Part shown: piece after piece, positions 41,989-53,765 of the stretch
Layout: every line of letters starts with the position of its first letter
Position numbering within the stretch: position 1 is the first letter of the stretch
Source of the DNA: Seminavis robusta
Taxonomy: Eukaryota; Bacillariophyta; Bacillariophyceae; Naviculales; Naviculaceae
Assembly (NCBI GenBank): GCA_903772945.1
Contig: CAICTM010000198.1
Span: 1 to 64,000, forward strand
DNA length: 64,000 nucleotides
Direction: 5' to 3'
Notes under the pieces: generated by a model
Databases searched by the model: none
Told to the model about the DNA's origin: nothing
What the model saw: only the letters and a program-made list of their open reading frames with translations
Translations under genes and position numbers: made by a program

Positions 41989-43250
41989 CTAGCACAGCTC
42001 ATTGTAGTACTGCTTGGCGTCAACGTATGGATTGAATAGCTTTGGATGGGACCCTGGAAAATGCATAATCGGTGGGGCTTGGTTTCCCACAAACAGCAAT
42101 CCAGTTTTTTTGTCAAAAGCCAGCCCTTTTCGGAGTCTTCTATCCATGTTCACAATGAGTTCGTCCCTGACTTCCAGGCCAATGAGTGGATGGTACTTTG
42201 TGTACCAGTACCCCCAGTATGCCTGGTCATAGAACTGCCCTGGTTGCCCTTGCTGTGGTTCCAGACCCTCTCTTTCTGATGGAAGTTCCTCCAATACATC
42301 ACCAAAAAAGCGGACCAGAGTTCCAAGAGTCGACATGAATATACCCGAGTTCAGGTAGCGACCATTCACAATGCTCCTTTGAAGAATAGGATGCGTGCAC
42401 AGAGGAGTAGACGCATTGTTTTTGGATGTTTCTAGGTTCGTAGCACAAAAAAGCAAAAGCAAGCAAATAAATTTCTGGTGAGATTGACTCGTACGGTACG
42501 GTAGGATGAGTTCGCCCTTGCCCATTATTGTTCATTGAATCTTACTAGTTGCTGCGTTCCAGCATGCTGTTTCCGAACCAAACAGGATTGGATAGGGCTG
42601 TGAGTCATATGCATGGATAATCTCTTCTGGTGTCCCTTGAATCACCACATCAAACGCATCCACTACCAGGATGAGGGTTGTTGCTGGCTTCTTCAATGAC
42701 AGCTCCTGTAAAGTCTTGGATATGGCAGTTATCTTCTTGATGTCCAACCTGCAAAGAAGAAAGCAATCCAACAGGAAGTGATTAGCAACAGAGATGATGG
42801 CATTGGCATTAGCAGACGGAGACTATTTGGACTTTCTTACCCTACATAGCCTTGAGAGTCATCAAATTTAGATTGGACGAGGTGTTCTGGGTTGTGTCCC
42901 TTGGAAGTCATGGAGCACTTCAAAGCATGAACGCCCTTATTGTCGGCGGTGGAATTACCAAGGGGGGTAACCAGGAGCAGATCCCTTGCCATTTGAATCT
43001 GTCTTTGCTGCTTCTCGACCAGTGCGAGGTTTAGGAGGTTTGGAGGGGAGTTTGATGAGGGAGGGGATATTGTCTCCTGAGTGAGCCTAGTAATAGACAT
43101 GTACTGCGCCAGTGGAGCTGTGAGCAAAAACGCAGCCAGCAAAGGAAGAATCCGCCATTGCGGCTTTGTTTCCTTCGGCGGCGGTTTTGTTTCAATGCTC
43201 GAAGGAGGGTGCCATTGCGGCTTTTTTTCATAGCTCGAAGGAGGGTCCAT
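41989..43250 (-). CDS. PLOD/procollagen-type glycosyltransferase, three exons
   Basis: Exons 43250-42841, 42748-42546 and 42431-41989 join by GT-AG introns of 92 and 114 bp into 351 aa; the phases close exactly. It is a type II membrane protein: a short cytosolic Pro/Lys-rich tail, an anchor (ILPLLAAFLLTAPLAQYM), a stem, then a luminal transferase domain. The domain shows the metal/sugar-nucleotide motif LVVDAFDVVIQG, the FGSETACWN block and YLNSGIFM, in the order seen in the glycosyltransferase part of lysyl hydroxylase/procollagen galactosyltransferase families. It probably acts in Golgi or ER on secreted glycoproteins; the donor sugar is unknown. The C-terminus (HPKLFNP..) is typical. Confidence 0.85.
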
Positions 43251-44649
43251 TATTCTATTATTCAAGGATTCGATTCAAGGAGCAAGGGACAAGGAAAATG
43301 GGTCCCGATGGTTGCCTGTTCAAGTTCAGCCTCCAAAAGCCCTCCAAGAAGTCACTACAAAGCACACCCAACCAATAATTTCTTGTAATCGGTGTCCACG
43401 GCAGCTCCACTCTACGACTTGGGATGACTGCTGTATTGCTCCCAGTTCATTTGCTTACGCCGACTTACTTTTCGGGCGGTAAAGCAAACTGGCAGCAACT
43501 GGCTCGGAAGTTGGTACCAGGTAAAGCTCTGGAGCGAAAGGCCACGTTTGTCATCAAAAAATGATCGAAAATACCGCCCTTCCAAAAATCACGTCAGTTC
43601 AGTTGCGCCCTATGACTATCTCAGGAAACCATGACTTATCGATGAGGAGAAATCAGGCTTAAAAAGTTAAAAGTGGAGGTCATCGGTTACTTTTCTGATG
43701 AGTGAATGACTGGAGGCACTCAGCCATGCCAATCTTACTTCCGCACCTCTGTGCAGAACCAGAGCTGGTCTGGAGAAAAGCGTTTATGAGGGCTTTCGGG
43801 TAAATTAATATTTAAATAGTTTATTTAATTTACCGCATCTACCTTCAAACCAAAGCTGTTTTCGTGGCGGGTCGTGAGTTCAATTGAACCGTTTGTCCCT
43901 TCGCGCTCTGACAAACCGGTACCGGCACGTCGGCACGAACAGGTAGGGTATTACACCAGTACAGGCAGTTTTTTATTAAGACTGCTTGTCAAGAAAACGC
44001 GCAATGACTAGCTAGCTATTTTAAGGGTACCGGCTAGGGGAAGAAAAAAGACTTCTCCGGAGCTGTACAGCTACCCGTACTGGCTAGCTAGCTAGTAGGG
44101 GCAAAAACAGACCCAGCCTGTGACGCTGCAGGATTGATCATTCGATTCGATTCTTCGCAATTTGCAAGTCCTCTTTCCCCACCATCTCTAGCTAGCAGCC
44201 GACATTCCATCACATACAAAGAGCGAACATAATGGTTTCTACTACAAAGCTAGCTAGCTGTGGTATTGAATTCTAGCCGGAAAGTTCTCCTTGAAGTCTG
44301 CGGGTTCCCCCTCAGCCAAACGACGAGCTTCCTTTACCAATCAGCTTTTCAGAATGATTGCAAGAATGTAAGCGGCATATTCATTCCCACGGCCCGCAGT
44401 CAAGGCACGTAACTGATGTCCTTTTCGAATCAGAGTATCCAGTACGACTGTGCCCTGCATGAGAAACTTGCCTCCTAGCATGCCTCCTTGCATGGGCTTT
44501 TAAAATTTGTCACTCCCTTTATCTTGACCCTCTCGGAACCACGTGTGAGCCCCGAAGGCAGCATCCCCTCCTCCTTTTTGCAGCCTAGAAGGCAAGATCT
44601 TATCGCCGCTTAGTCCACCAGCACTTCTGCAACGGTTACATCATCGGCA
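43251..44649. other. Intergenic spacer
   Basis: Contains the promoter of the glycosyltransferase and the 3' flank of the channel gene. Marked features are TTAATATTTAAATAGTTTAT near 43805, ACCGGTACCGGCAC near 43916, and CTAGCTAG runs near 44015, 44080 and 44248. No gene seen. Confidence 0.6.
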
Positions 44650-47600
44650 TCATCCATGAGAGTGTTGTAGCTGCTGCAAAAAGGTGGCATCAGATGGCGC
44701 GCGAGGAACATGTTGCATCATCTGTGCAATCTCTTGATTGCCCTCGCTCTGGGTTGATGATGGGATGGGGAAACTACCAGGAGTGATATTGGAAGGGTCG
44801 TGGAGCTGATATCGATGCTGTTTGACAGCTCCATCTTTCAAAGACCCAGCATAGTAGAGTAGCTCGCGCCGTGGAAGCTCGTCATAGATGATGCCAAGCT
44901 TCCGACTGGGAGGTGCAGGGAAAACAACTTGTGAGCGGCATGATGCCATCACGATGGGCGCTTCACACCATATCCTGCACTCAAAACTCACCTGTACTCC
45001 ATCAGCCAGCACATGACGGCTGGGAGATGCAGGAAAGACGGACTGTGAGCGGCATGCTGCATCATGATGGGCATGACGCGCAATTTTCTGTGCACTCACC
45101 TGCTTTAGCCTCAAGAATCCGCACCAGATCTTGCCACGCACTCCTGTGCTGCAATCCAATGGTCACTACCAGTTTCTCCAACTCTGGGTGAACTTCATCG
45201 ACACGAAAGTACGAGAAGCTGTGCCAGTTACGTGGGTTGTTCTTGGCATACTCCTCAAGCGCGGCCTTGACTTTATCGATATTGCCATCTTCCATGAGGT
45301 TGGCTCTGTATGCGAATTGGAACCAAACCGCGGCATTCGGACTGCGAGCTCCGTTAACGATCCTCATGTTGGCTACGCTTCCATTGTTGATTGTTGCAAC
45401 TTCGTTGGTACCCGCGTATCGTACCGTTGTGTGGAAAAGATTAATATCTTCAGGAGTATTGAAAAAAGGGTAAGATCACAATGCAGTCACAAATCACAAA
45501 TCAGTTCCACAGATGCTTCGGCTTCCTCCTTACCCTCCACAAACCAACAGTACCACAAACCATCAGTGATGATAATTGAGGGATCATTCATGTAGATCCT
45601 GTCACCGAGATCGTAAGGCCGACGTGCTGCCACCAGCAGCATTCCTGAGAAGAACGATCACAAAATCATGTCGCTTAGCTACAGGGTTTCTTCCAAATAT
45701 GCAGCTGCAGGAAAACGCACCTTCAAACCACTTTGAAGCACTGCTGCCAACAGCAAAGGAAATGGAAACGAGCAACGTCGAAATTGAAACCAGTAGCGGC
45801 CAAGGGTTGATCCTCATGACCGACAACAAAAGCAGTATCAGGACGAAACTGAAAGCACCATCTACAATCGCTTCCAAAGCATGGTCAATCACAGAAGCGT
45901 TTCCCACATTGGCACGAAAGTACCGCAGTTTCTTGTACAGCGAATCACAGCACTGCACAAATGCAAGCAGAGAAAGCTCGTTGCTCCTGTCTGGTCGAAA
46001 GAGTTTCCTCAGAGCCTTTCGCTTTCCGACGTTTACAGTCTCACCATCATCATCTAGCGCCAGCATATCGTAGAACTCGCACGATAATTTGTTGCGTCCC
46101 GGTGTCAGTTTCAGCAGCCTGTGGTAAACGTCGTGAGCTGACGTGATCAGTTCATCGCGCGTCGATGCTGGGCCAAAGGTTTCGCCAAAGAGATGATCAT
46201 CGTCCATGAACGTAAGCGCTCGACGAAACCGCAGAATGTCTGAGATGGATGCGTTCAAAGACTGCAGAAGAGGATGTTAGTATACGGATTTGCTTGACGG
46301 CTGAAAGAAGAAAGCACGGACCTTATCCATTCTGTTCACGGGCTCATCCCAATGGTCCAACAAATCCTTGATACGGAGATTCCCACTCGCATCGTGTTGC
46401 AAGTCAGGACGTTCCGTCGGGGGTCGGATATCATTCTGTGTCGTAAGTTCACTGTCGTCGTCATCATCCGAGTCGCTATCGCCACTGGTATTTGGAGGAT
46501 GTGGATGGTTGGACGAACCTCCATGCCCTTTTTGCGCCGCATTTCCACCCTTCTTGAGAGCTCTTCGTGATGACCGTGGACTTCTGCTCCAAGTTACGTC
46601 ACCCAAAAACTTTACCTGGCTCACGCTTTTTTCTTTGCCTACTGGTGTATCCTGTAGGAGTTTTTCTTCCTCGGAGGCGGCAATTTCGGCTTCTTCCGCC
46701 AGCGCTGCCAGTTCAGATACCAGAACCACGTCTTTCAATAACCGTTCGAGGCGCGGCTTGAACGCCATGAAGGTTCTCTTTCCGAAGTACATGGCAACGG
46801 CAGTCCGTTTGATGGCCGTGGCACTGCCCGCCAAGATCATGCTTACTAGCAGCCGGATGTAGAGGTCAGATGACAAAATGACCTCGCCACTTCCATCTCC
46901 CTGCAAGTAAAGTCCTGTAAAGTAGAACCAACACTGCTCGATGCTATTGCTTCCTTCTAACAATATCAAATCGAGGAATCCCCAAGTGGCCATGCAGAAA
47001 GGATACCCACGAGCTTGAATGAAAACGAGTGTGAGCAGGGGCCCCAAGCACTGTACTGCCAGTCTCGTTCCCAGAACCAATTTGTCAATCAAAACCCATT
47101 GAAATATACGGGAGCACTCCAAAATGAGCACTTGTTGCCCCATAAAGTTGAGCCACCACGAGAGCGACGCATTGCCCGGGAGAAAGCTGGGCTTGGGATT
47201 GTCGAGTACATAATACGCGAACCATGCCGTCGCAAAACACGGCACGACAATGTGCAAAACATAGGACTGATGCCACAGTAGATTCCATAGACGTTGGAAC
47301 AGTTTGAGAGGATTGCACCATGTCCCAACAAATCGCTGCCATCGTGCTTTTCTTTTCTTGGCAGCAGACTTTGCACGTAACAGCTTGGGACTCTGTTTCT
47401 GATGATGAGGTCTGAATCTCGGAGAGTTGGATACAGATACTTCGCTGTTAGCAGCACAGGCACTCTGTGTCAAACTGCTATAGGTGGGAACTGTTGCAGG
47501 ATCCGCCAATAGTTGTTCCTGTTCCTCCACAACTGGATCATTTGCTCCTTCTGCAACCACAAATTTTTCTGGTTCTGGTTCTGTATCTGCTTGTGCTTGT

Positions 47601-48388
47601 TGATCTTGCTGCTGTTGAAAGGTTTCAAATAGTTCTTCGACATGCATGGCTCCAGTCAGTAATCGATCCGTGCTGTTGGTTGCCTGTTCTATTTCCAACG
47701 TAGGATTGTTTGTATCATTTGTCTCGTCAGAGTTGGGTGTTCCAGTCAAGCCCATCACATTATCAAAAACAGCATCAGGTTGCTCTTGTTGCTCTTGAAT
47801 GCTGTCCAGAATGGCACCGGCTCGACTCTGTCCTCTTCGGTGATTGGAAGATGACGTTGCTTGGCTACTGCCGGCCGTGTCGGAACCGTCCAAGGTAGTA
47901 GCAACAATTGCCTTTTGTCGCATCTTTCGGGCAATGTCAGCCAGTTTTCCGGCGGAATTTTGACTACTGCCATGGCTGCTTCCTCCTCCTGCCAGACTGC
48001 CCGAGAGTCTCCGTTTGTGGTCTCCACTGTTCCAACTACCACCCAACGAATTCTGGTCGGCCAAACAAACAACATTGGAAAATTGATCTAATGGTACCGC
48101 GCCGAGTGGAGGGCGTTCTCCATTTACGGATGCCCTCCAGACGTCTCCACCATCGGTCGGAACTGTCGTCCTTCGCTCTTCGATCGAATGCATCAATCCC
48201 CGTTCCGCCAAATCATCCTTTTTCATGAGCTCTTCCAGAGATGCAAAGGAATTTTGTTGCGAGTGCGATCTTGTCGTTGTCGTTGTGCTTGTCAGGCGAA
48301 TGTGGCTGCCGCTTTTGGGCGTCTGGCTTTTAGAAGGCGACGTGAGACCTTGGCGAGGTGGGGTGGGCGGTTTGGGAAATGATGTCAT
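44650..48388 (-). CDS. MscS-like mechanosensitive channel, six exons
   Basis: Exons 48388-46322, 46261-45721, 45644-45534, 45447-45100, 45019-44992 (28 nt) and 44905-44650 join through introns of 60, 76, 86, 80 and 86 bp to 1116 aa, all phases closing. Residues 1-345 are disordered and Ser/Gln/Asp-rich. Several membrane segments follow (about 370-530, e.g. SYVLHIVVPCFATAWFAYYV), then a cytosolic loop. The pore-side helices (about 825-868) lead into FEGMLLVAARRPYDLGDRI, the MscS signature, and the beta/alpha domain (LFHTTVRYAGTNEV, NGSVANMRIVNGARSP). Such channels release ions under membrane tension; the long cytosolic N-terminus resembles eukaryotic MSL proteins. The intron pair around the 28-nt exon looks duplicated. 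Confidence 0.88.
44906..45099 (-). repeat. Duplicated intron pair flanking a 28-nt exon
   Basis: Introns 45099-45020 and 44991-44906 of the channel gene share their 3' halves: ATGCCGCTCACA, then a T/C-rich run and CCTGCAYCTCCCAG. Their 5' ends are both GTGAGT. The exon between them (45019-44992) is only 28 nt. Confidence 0.75.
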
Positions 48389-48751
48389 GGTTGATGGCAC
48401 AAGCAGCAGAAACTGTTGCTGCAAAGAAGATGAAGTGCAAAACCAAAGGTCGAAAGGAGACTGTAACGATAGGCAATCAGCAATGCTATCTGGCTAGCAA
48501 CGAGCTAATCCAGTGCAGCATTACGAAACCGACACAACAACATTCCCTCCTTGAAAGTTTTGAGCCATCCTTTATTTCGAGACTCCGTCGACACCACATC
48601 GATAGCATTCCTTTGCCCAACGGGGAAGCACGAATGAAAGAGGGCCTTCTTTGATTTTTAGTGACGGTGTGATCTGGGGAAATTTTTTGCGAGTGAAGTG
48701 CTTCATTTTGATTGGTCCATTCATCCATCAATTTTCGGGACAAGAGGAAAC
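48389..48751. promoter_or_regulatory. Upstream region of the channel gene
   Basis: The 360 bp between the channel start codon and the minisatellite. It probably holds the promoter and 5' UTR; no defined box recognised. Confidence 0.4.
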
Positions 48752-50162
48752 TCTGTCAATTTCACAATTTCCAACTTTCCCGATTTCTCCAATGTTTCTG
48801 AATTCTGAAAATTTCAACTTTTCCCGATTCCTCACAATTACATCTTTTTCTGATTTCTCACAATTAAAACTTTTCTGATTTCTCACAATTCCAATTTTTC
48901 CGATTCCTCACAATTCCAATTTTTTTGATTCCTCACAATTCCATTTTTCCCCGATTCCTCACAATTCCATTTATTTCCGATTCCTCACAATTTCAACTTT
49001 TTCTGATTCCTCACAATTACAACTTTTTCTGATTCCTCACAATTCCAATTTTCTCTGATTCCTCACAATTCCATTTTTTTCCGATTCCTCACAATTACAT
49101 TTAATTCCGATTCATCACAATTTCAACTTTTTCTGACTTCTCACAATTACAATTTTCCGGATTCTCACAATTACAATTATTTCCGATTCCTCACAATAAA
49201 AACTTTTCGGATTTCTCACAATTCCAATTTTCCGATTCCTCACAATTACATTTACTTCGATTCCTCACAATTTCAACTTTTTTCTGATTCCTCACAATTA
49301 CAACTTTTTCTGATTCCTCACAATTCCAATTTTCTCTGATTCCTCACATTCCATTTATTTCCGATTCCTCACAATTTCAACTTTTTCTGACTTCTCACAA
49401 TTACAATTTTCGGATTCCTCACAATAAAAACTTTTCTGATTTCTCACAATTCCAATTTTCCGGATTCCTCACAATTACAATTTTCTGGATTCCTAACAAT
49501 TACAATTATTTCCGATTCCTCATAATTACAACTTTTTCCGATTCCTCACAATTCCAACTTTTTCCGATTCCTCATAATTCCAACTTTTCTGATTTCTCAC
49601 AATTCCAATTTTCTGATTCCTCACAATTACATTTAATTTCCGATTCCTCACAATACTTATTTCCGTTCCCACAATTCAACTTTTTCTGACTCTCACAATT
49701 ACATTTTCCGGATTCTCACAATCAAATAAAAATTTTCTATTTCTCACAATTCCAATTTTCGATTCCTCACAATTACAATTTTTCCGGATTCCTCACAATT
49801 ACAATTATTTCCGATTCCTCACAATTACAACTTTTAAAAATTCTCACGATTCCAATTTCCAGATTCCTCACAATTACATTTATTTCCGATTCACAATTAC
49901 ATTTAATTTCCGATTCCTCACAATTACTGTTTCCAAATATGTTCTCACAATTCCAACTTTTTCCGATTTCTCACAATTTCAACTTTTCTGATTTCTCACA
50001 TTTCCAATTTCTTCTGATTCCTCACAATTCCAATTGTTTCCGATTCCTCACAATTCCAATTATTTCCTATTCCTCACAATTACAATTATTTCCGGTTTCT
50101 CACAATTCCAACTTTTCTGATTTCTCACAATTCCAATTTTCCGGACTTCTCACAATTCAATT
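48752..50162. repeat. Minisatellite, 26-28-bp unit, about 50 copies
   Basis: About 1.4 kb of tandem units built on GATTCCTCACAATT, followed by a variable ACAACTTTTTCT/CCAATTTTCC tail. The plus strand is strongly pyrimidine-rich. Units vary at defined positions, and the order of variants recurs (for example the series at about 48985 returns at about 49272), showing a higher-order period near 285 bp. No long frame. It lies upstream of the channel gene. Confidence 0.95.
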
Positions 50163-51258
50163 ACCTGGTACAAGGGGGGTTTAGAGTACTCGTAGGGAGG
50201 TTATACCCTATGGAAGCCAGCGAGGGCCAGGCCAGGCTTAGACAAACAAGAGACAGAATTCAGGACTAGCTAGCTGATAGGCCACGCTTTCGCGGTTTGC
50301 ATTCGTACTGAAAATCAGTTAGGTTCGGTGGGATCAGGGGAGATAGATTGAGGACCAACATGGGGGTCAAAGGGCTTTGCAAGATGCACAGAGACATGTA
50401 GGCCTTGTTGTAAGAACACTGGTCGCAACGGAGATGCGGGTCTGGATGCAGAGCATGCATCATTTGAGAATATGAGTACTGCTTTTTGTTGGCATTGGCA
50501 TTGGCAAGGCGTTGTAAAAGAAATTTGGCTTGGGGACAATTCAAAGAAGAGAAAAGGAGCAATCCTGTCCCAGTGGTTTGGTGATTGAATTGCTTCATGC
50601 TTCATGCTGGTTGTGGTTCTCGTGATCTTTTCTCATTGGTTCTGGAGAGAAGAGTAAACCAACCCAATTCAATTTCTCCCTCGTGGGGATCAAACCGAGG
50701 GCACTTCATCTGGTACTAGCTAGTAGTACATGTACTGGTATCTGTACGGTACCTATGACTTTGGCTGACACAAAAACTCGAGCGTGATCGACCTGGGCAG
50801 ATACGACATGTACATGTAGCCAAGTGGGTGCCGGTGCCCCGTACTGTATTGTCTCTTTCACCCCCTACCGATACCCTTTTCAACTTCAACTGACGCTCGT
50901 CAAAGAGTACCGCGCCGGCAACGAAATGTTCTACTGAAGCTACATGTATGTATTCACCTCCAGAGCTTCGCTCCCAACACGCGTCCTTTTAGTCATGGAC
51001 GCGATTGTAGTCAGTACCGGTATTGCCAACAGTACCAGTAGGTATCCTCCACCACAAGCAAGCTAGCGGTAGCTACCTTGGGCATCATCGATTCGTTGAA
51101 TTCAGATAAAAAGACGATTGACGAGTCAAAAACAGTCCATTGTTAAAATGAGAGTTTGCTCTCCGGATTATATTCTTATGAAGTTCCTACCATACAATAA
51201 TATGTAAAAAGTACAAGGGGTGGTTGCTTGGTTCGCAAGAGAAAAAAGCCTCTCCTCT
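50163..51258. other. Intergenic spacer
   Basis: A minus-strand frame at 50266-50598 has no motif and is not supported as a gene. GTACATGTAC-type and GGTACC words occur at 50728, 50804 and 50945. No RNA gene found; a tRNA T-arm-like word near 50690 lacks the rest of a cloverleaf. Confidence 0.55.
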
Positions 51259-52086
51259 TTAGTTGGTAACCGACCTCGGCGCTTTTCCGCACTTTTCGGC
51301 CATTCTCTTGTTGCGGCAGCCGTTGCACTCGGGTTGTTTCTCCAATAGGATTTTATTCCTGGCTTCCATGGCTTCCTCCAACAATCGTTCCTTTTCAATG
51401 GCGCATGCCAGGACACTGGAAATCTGCAAGAGCATTTGTTCCACTTCCGGGTAGTAGACAGCACGATCCGTCACTCCGGTATTGAGCGTTCCCAATACCC
51501 GCCCCGACGATATCAAGGGTACATCCACACACGCCTGAACTCCCATTTGACTCAAATTGCGACAATCCAAGAATTCCGAATGGGCACAGTCCATTACGCG
51601 GACGGGTTCTCGGGTCCGCACGACGTGACCAATTTGAGTGCCTGCCAAGGGGAGTTTCATACCCAGAGGCATCGCCCCCGATGTACCATCGAGTCCGTAA
51701 ATCTCCAACTGCTCACAGCCGGTTTCATCCTTGGACAAGAGCGAGATACTGACGCGAGCGGCACCGACAATTTCGCGGGTGTACTCGGCGACAATCTTGT
51801 AGGCATCCGCCACCCGCGGTGCCTGACTGAGCGCTACGACCAGTTCATTCAATTTATTCAATCGGTGCGCTTGCGCCATGATGACGTGAGGAGGAGGACA
51901 GTATTCCTCCTCTCCCGTACGGGGTTTGCTATTCTTGGGCACATGGAGTCCTATTTTCGTGGCGATGCGAGCTGTGATTTGCCGCAACCGGCGGTTCTCC
52001 TGCTGCAGCTGAAGGTAGTCCTCCTTGGTGTAGCCATCCATATCCGTAAGGGGAGAGGAACGACGGGAGAAGATCTTGAAACCCAT
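51259..52086 (-). CDS. GAF-domain protein
   Basis: A 275-aa intronless protein from the ATG at 52086. Residues 19-45 form a short coiled coil (KEDYLQLQQENRRLRQITARI). A GAF domain fills about 72-240: ELVVALSQAPRVADAYKIVA, then RVSISLLSKDETGCEQLEIY, PLAGTQIGHVVRTREPVRV, VDVPLISSGRVLGTLNTG and a closing helix AIEKERLLEEAMEA. GAF domains bind small ligands such as cyclic nucleotides, or serve as dimer modules. No catalytic output domain (cyclase, kinase, phosphodiesterase) is attached. The C-terminus holds a small Cys pair (CNGC) and a basic end. Confidence 0.82.
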   Translation of the reverse strand: MGFKIFSRRSSPLTDMDGYTKEDYLQLQQENRRLRQITARIATKIGLHVPKNSKPRTGEEEYCPPPHVIMAQAHRLNKLNELVVALSQAPRVADAYKIVAEYTREIVGAARVSISLLSKDETGCEQLEIYGLDGTSGAMPLGMKLPLAGTQIGHVVRTREPVRVMDCAHSEFLDCRNLSQMGVQACVDVPLISSGRVLGTLNTGVTDRAVYYPEVEQMLLQISSVLACAIEKERLLEEAMEARNKILLEKQPECNGCRNKRMAEKCGKAPRSVTN

Positions 52087-53765
52087 GATGTATGCTACTA
52101 GTACTGCTATTGATCCTTGCTTGCACTGTTTCTGGCTAGTGTTTTTATGTGTTGCTACGCGGAGTATGCGATGGCGGTCTCCTTCCTTGTCGTGGGCCTT
52201 GTGGCGGCGTTACTATGACCGATGGAATGGTGGTGTGCTGTGCTGTGCTGTGCTGCGGCAACTCTCGGCTTCCATGCTTACTACCAGGTACCACTGGTAC
52301 TTGCGCTCCCAGCGAGCGAAGCAGCCTTTCTCCGATGAAAACTTCTTTTTTGTCTTCAAGCGACGCTTCTTGTTCTCCCACCCGTCATTTACTTAATAAT
52401 CGCCTTTCATGCAGACACCTGAAATGGGACCAGAGTCACAATTGATCAATTTATTTAAGTCTTGGCCACTTGTAGTCACCATATTGACTACGAGCTAAAA
52501 GAATGTGGCGACAAAGTGATTTAATGCTGCTTTAGTAGTCAAAAGAAATAACTAAGGCCTGACACCTTTCTGTTCTTTGCGGCAAGATATGGACAAGCCT
52601 CAAACCTCTCTCATAAGAATGTTTTACATCTCCTCGGGAGCTCCAGCGATACCCTGCCACCGCTACATTCGAACTAGCTAGTCTACGAGGCAAACTCACC
52701 TCGGCGTCACCAGATGTACAGGTGTGGGATGTATCGGTAGCTATAGCCATAGACACTATAATATGTGCGACTGGAATATATCTCTACTAGAGCGGGAAGG
52801 CCGCGAAGGAGTCTGCTGTCCAGAGCCCAGAGCCCAGAGGGATGGGGAATAGAGACATATCGGTAGGTTTAGTGGTAGTGACAGACATCTGGTTTCTTTC
52901 TTGCCGAGCTAGCAGATCCCAACATAGATGAGTTTCTTTTAATACAAGTAAATGTGTGTTTATTAATGGCTGGTAATCAAAGTCAGGAAAAATAAAGTCA
53001 ACCCCTGCTCCCTCAGTTGGGAGTTGGGGAGAGCCAGTTTGAGCGAGGTTACCCTTGCTTGTTTTGGAACGCATTTTCATGATGTCAGACTCTAATAATG
53101 CTATGTCTTGCTATTTGGCATGTCAACTCCACTACTCTAGTAGTACCGGGTAGTCTTTCTCAGAGGCTAGTCTAGCTACTGGCTAGTTTGCTTTCTCGCA
53201 GCCAGCCAAATCTGGAGGCTTCTGGACTACTTTTTGTGCGCTCTCTCAAGTGTCAAGGCTAACATCAGTGCTGCTCATTGGAGATTCTGAGATTCAAGTA
53301 GATTCTAATATTCAAGTTTAGAGTGATCTGAACCCCGTGTATCCGCGTACATGAAAAAGTGTCCTTTCTACGTAACATTTCTGCGTTGTCACAAGATGTT
53401 GCTGGTCACTGGCTCATCAATGTGCAAAGACCTACCGTAACCCGTAAACCATGGCTAAACCATACTCTTGTAAAAACAATTTGTAAAAATAATAATAAAA
53501 GTGCCAAAGCTCCCAACGATTTTACGATTTTGCCAGTTCTTTATTACCAGGTAATTGTACCAACGCGGTACCCTGGTGTGTAGTAGTACTAGTAGCTGCT
53601 TTGATGTTAGATAGATAGGTGATACCTCTCGCGCTACAGTACGTACAACGAACGGAAGTACCGATAGCTACGTACCTGCAGCACTTGGAGTAGCTGTGAT
53701 GGTGGCACGTGAACATCACGTCTATTCACCATCATTCGACAGCCAGCTGCATGTACGAGTATGGG
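52087..53765. other. Intergenic spacer
   Basis: Nearly 1.7 kb without a supported gene. Open frames near 52532-52756 and 52787-53080 have no motif. TGTGCTGTGCTGTGCTGTGC lies at about 52234, in the upstream region of the GAF gene. The part below 53765 is the 3' flank of the dehydrogenase gene. Confidence 0.55.

Noticed and set aside
48752-50162. CRISPR-like repeat array
   Set aside because: Units are contiguous with no unique spacers of constant size, units vary internally, and the surrounding genes are eukaryotic. It is a minisatellite.
50640-50720. tRNA gene on the minus strand
   Set aside because: A T-arm-like GGTTTGATCCC word is present, but no matching acceptor, D-arm or anticodon stem can be drawn.
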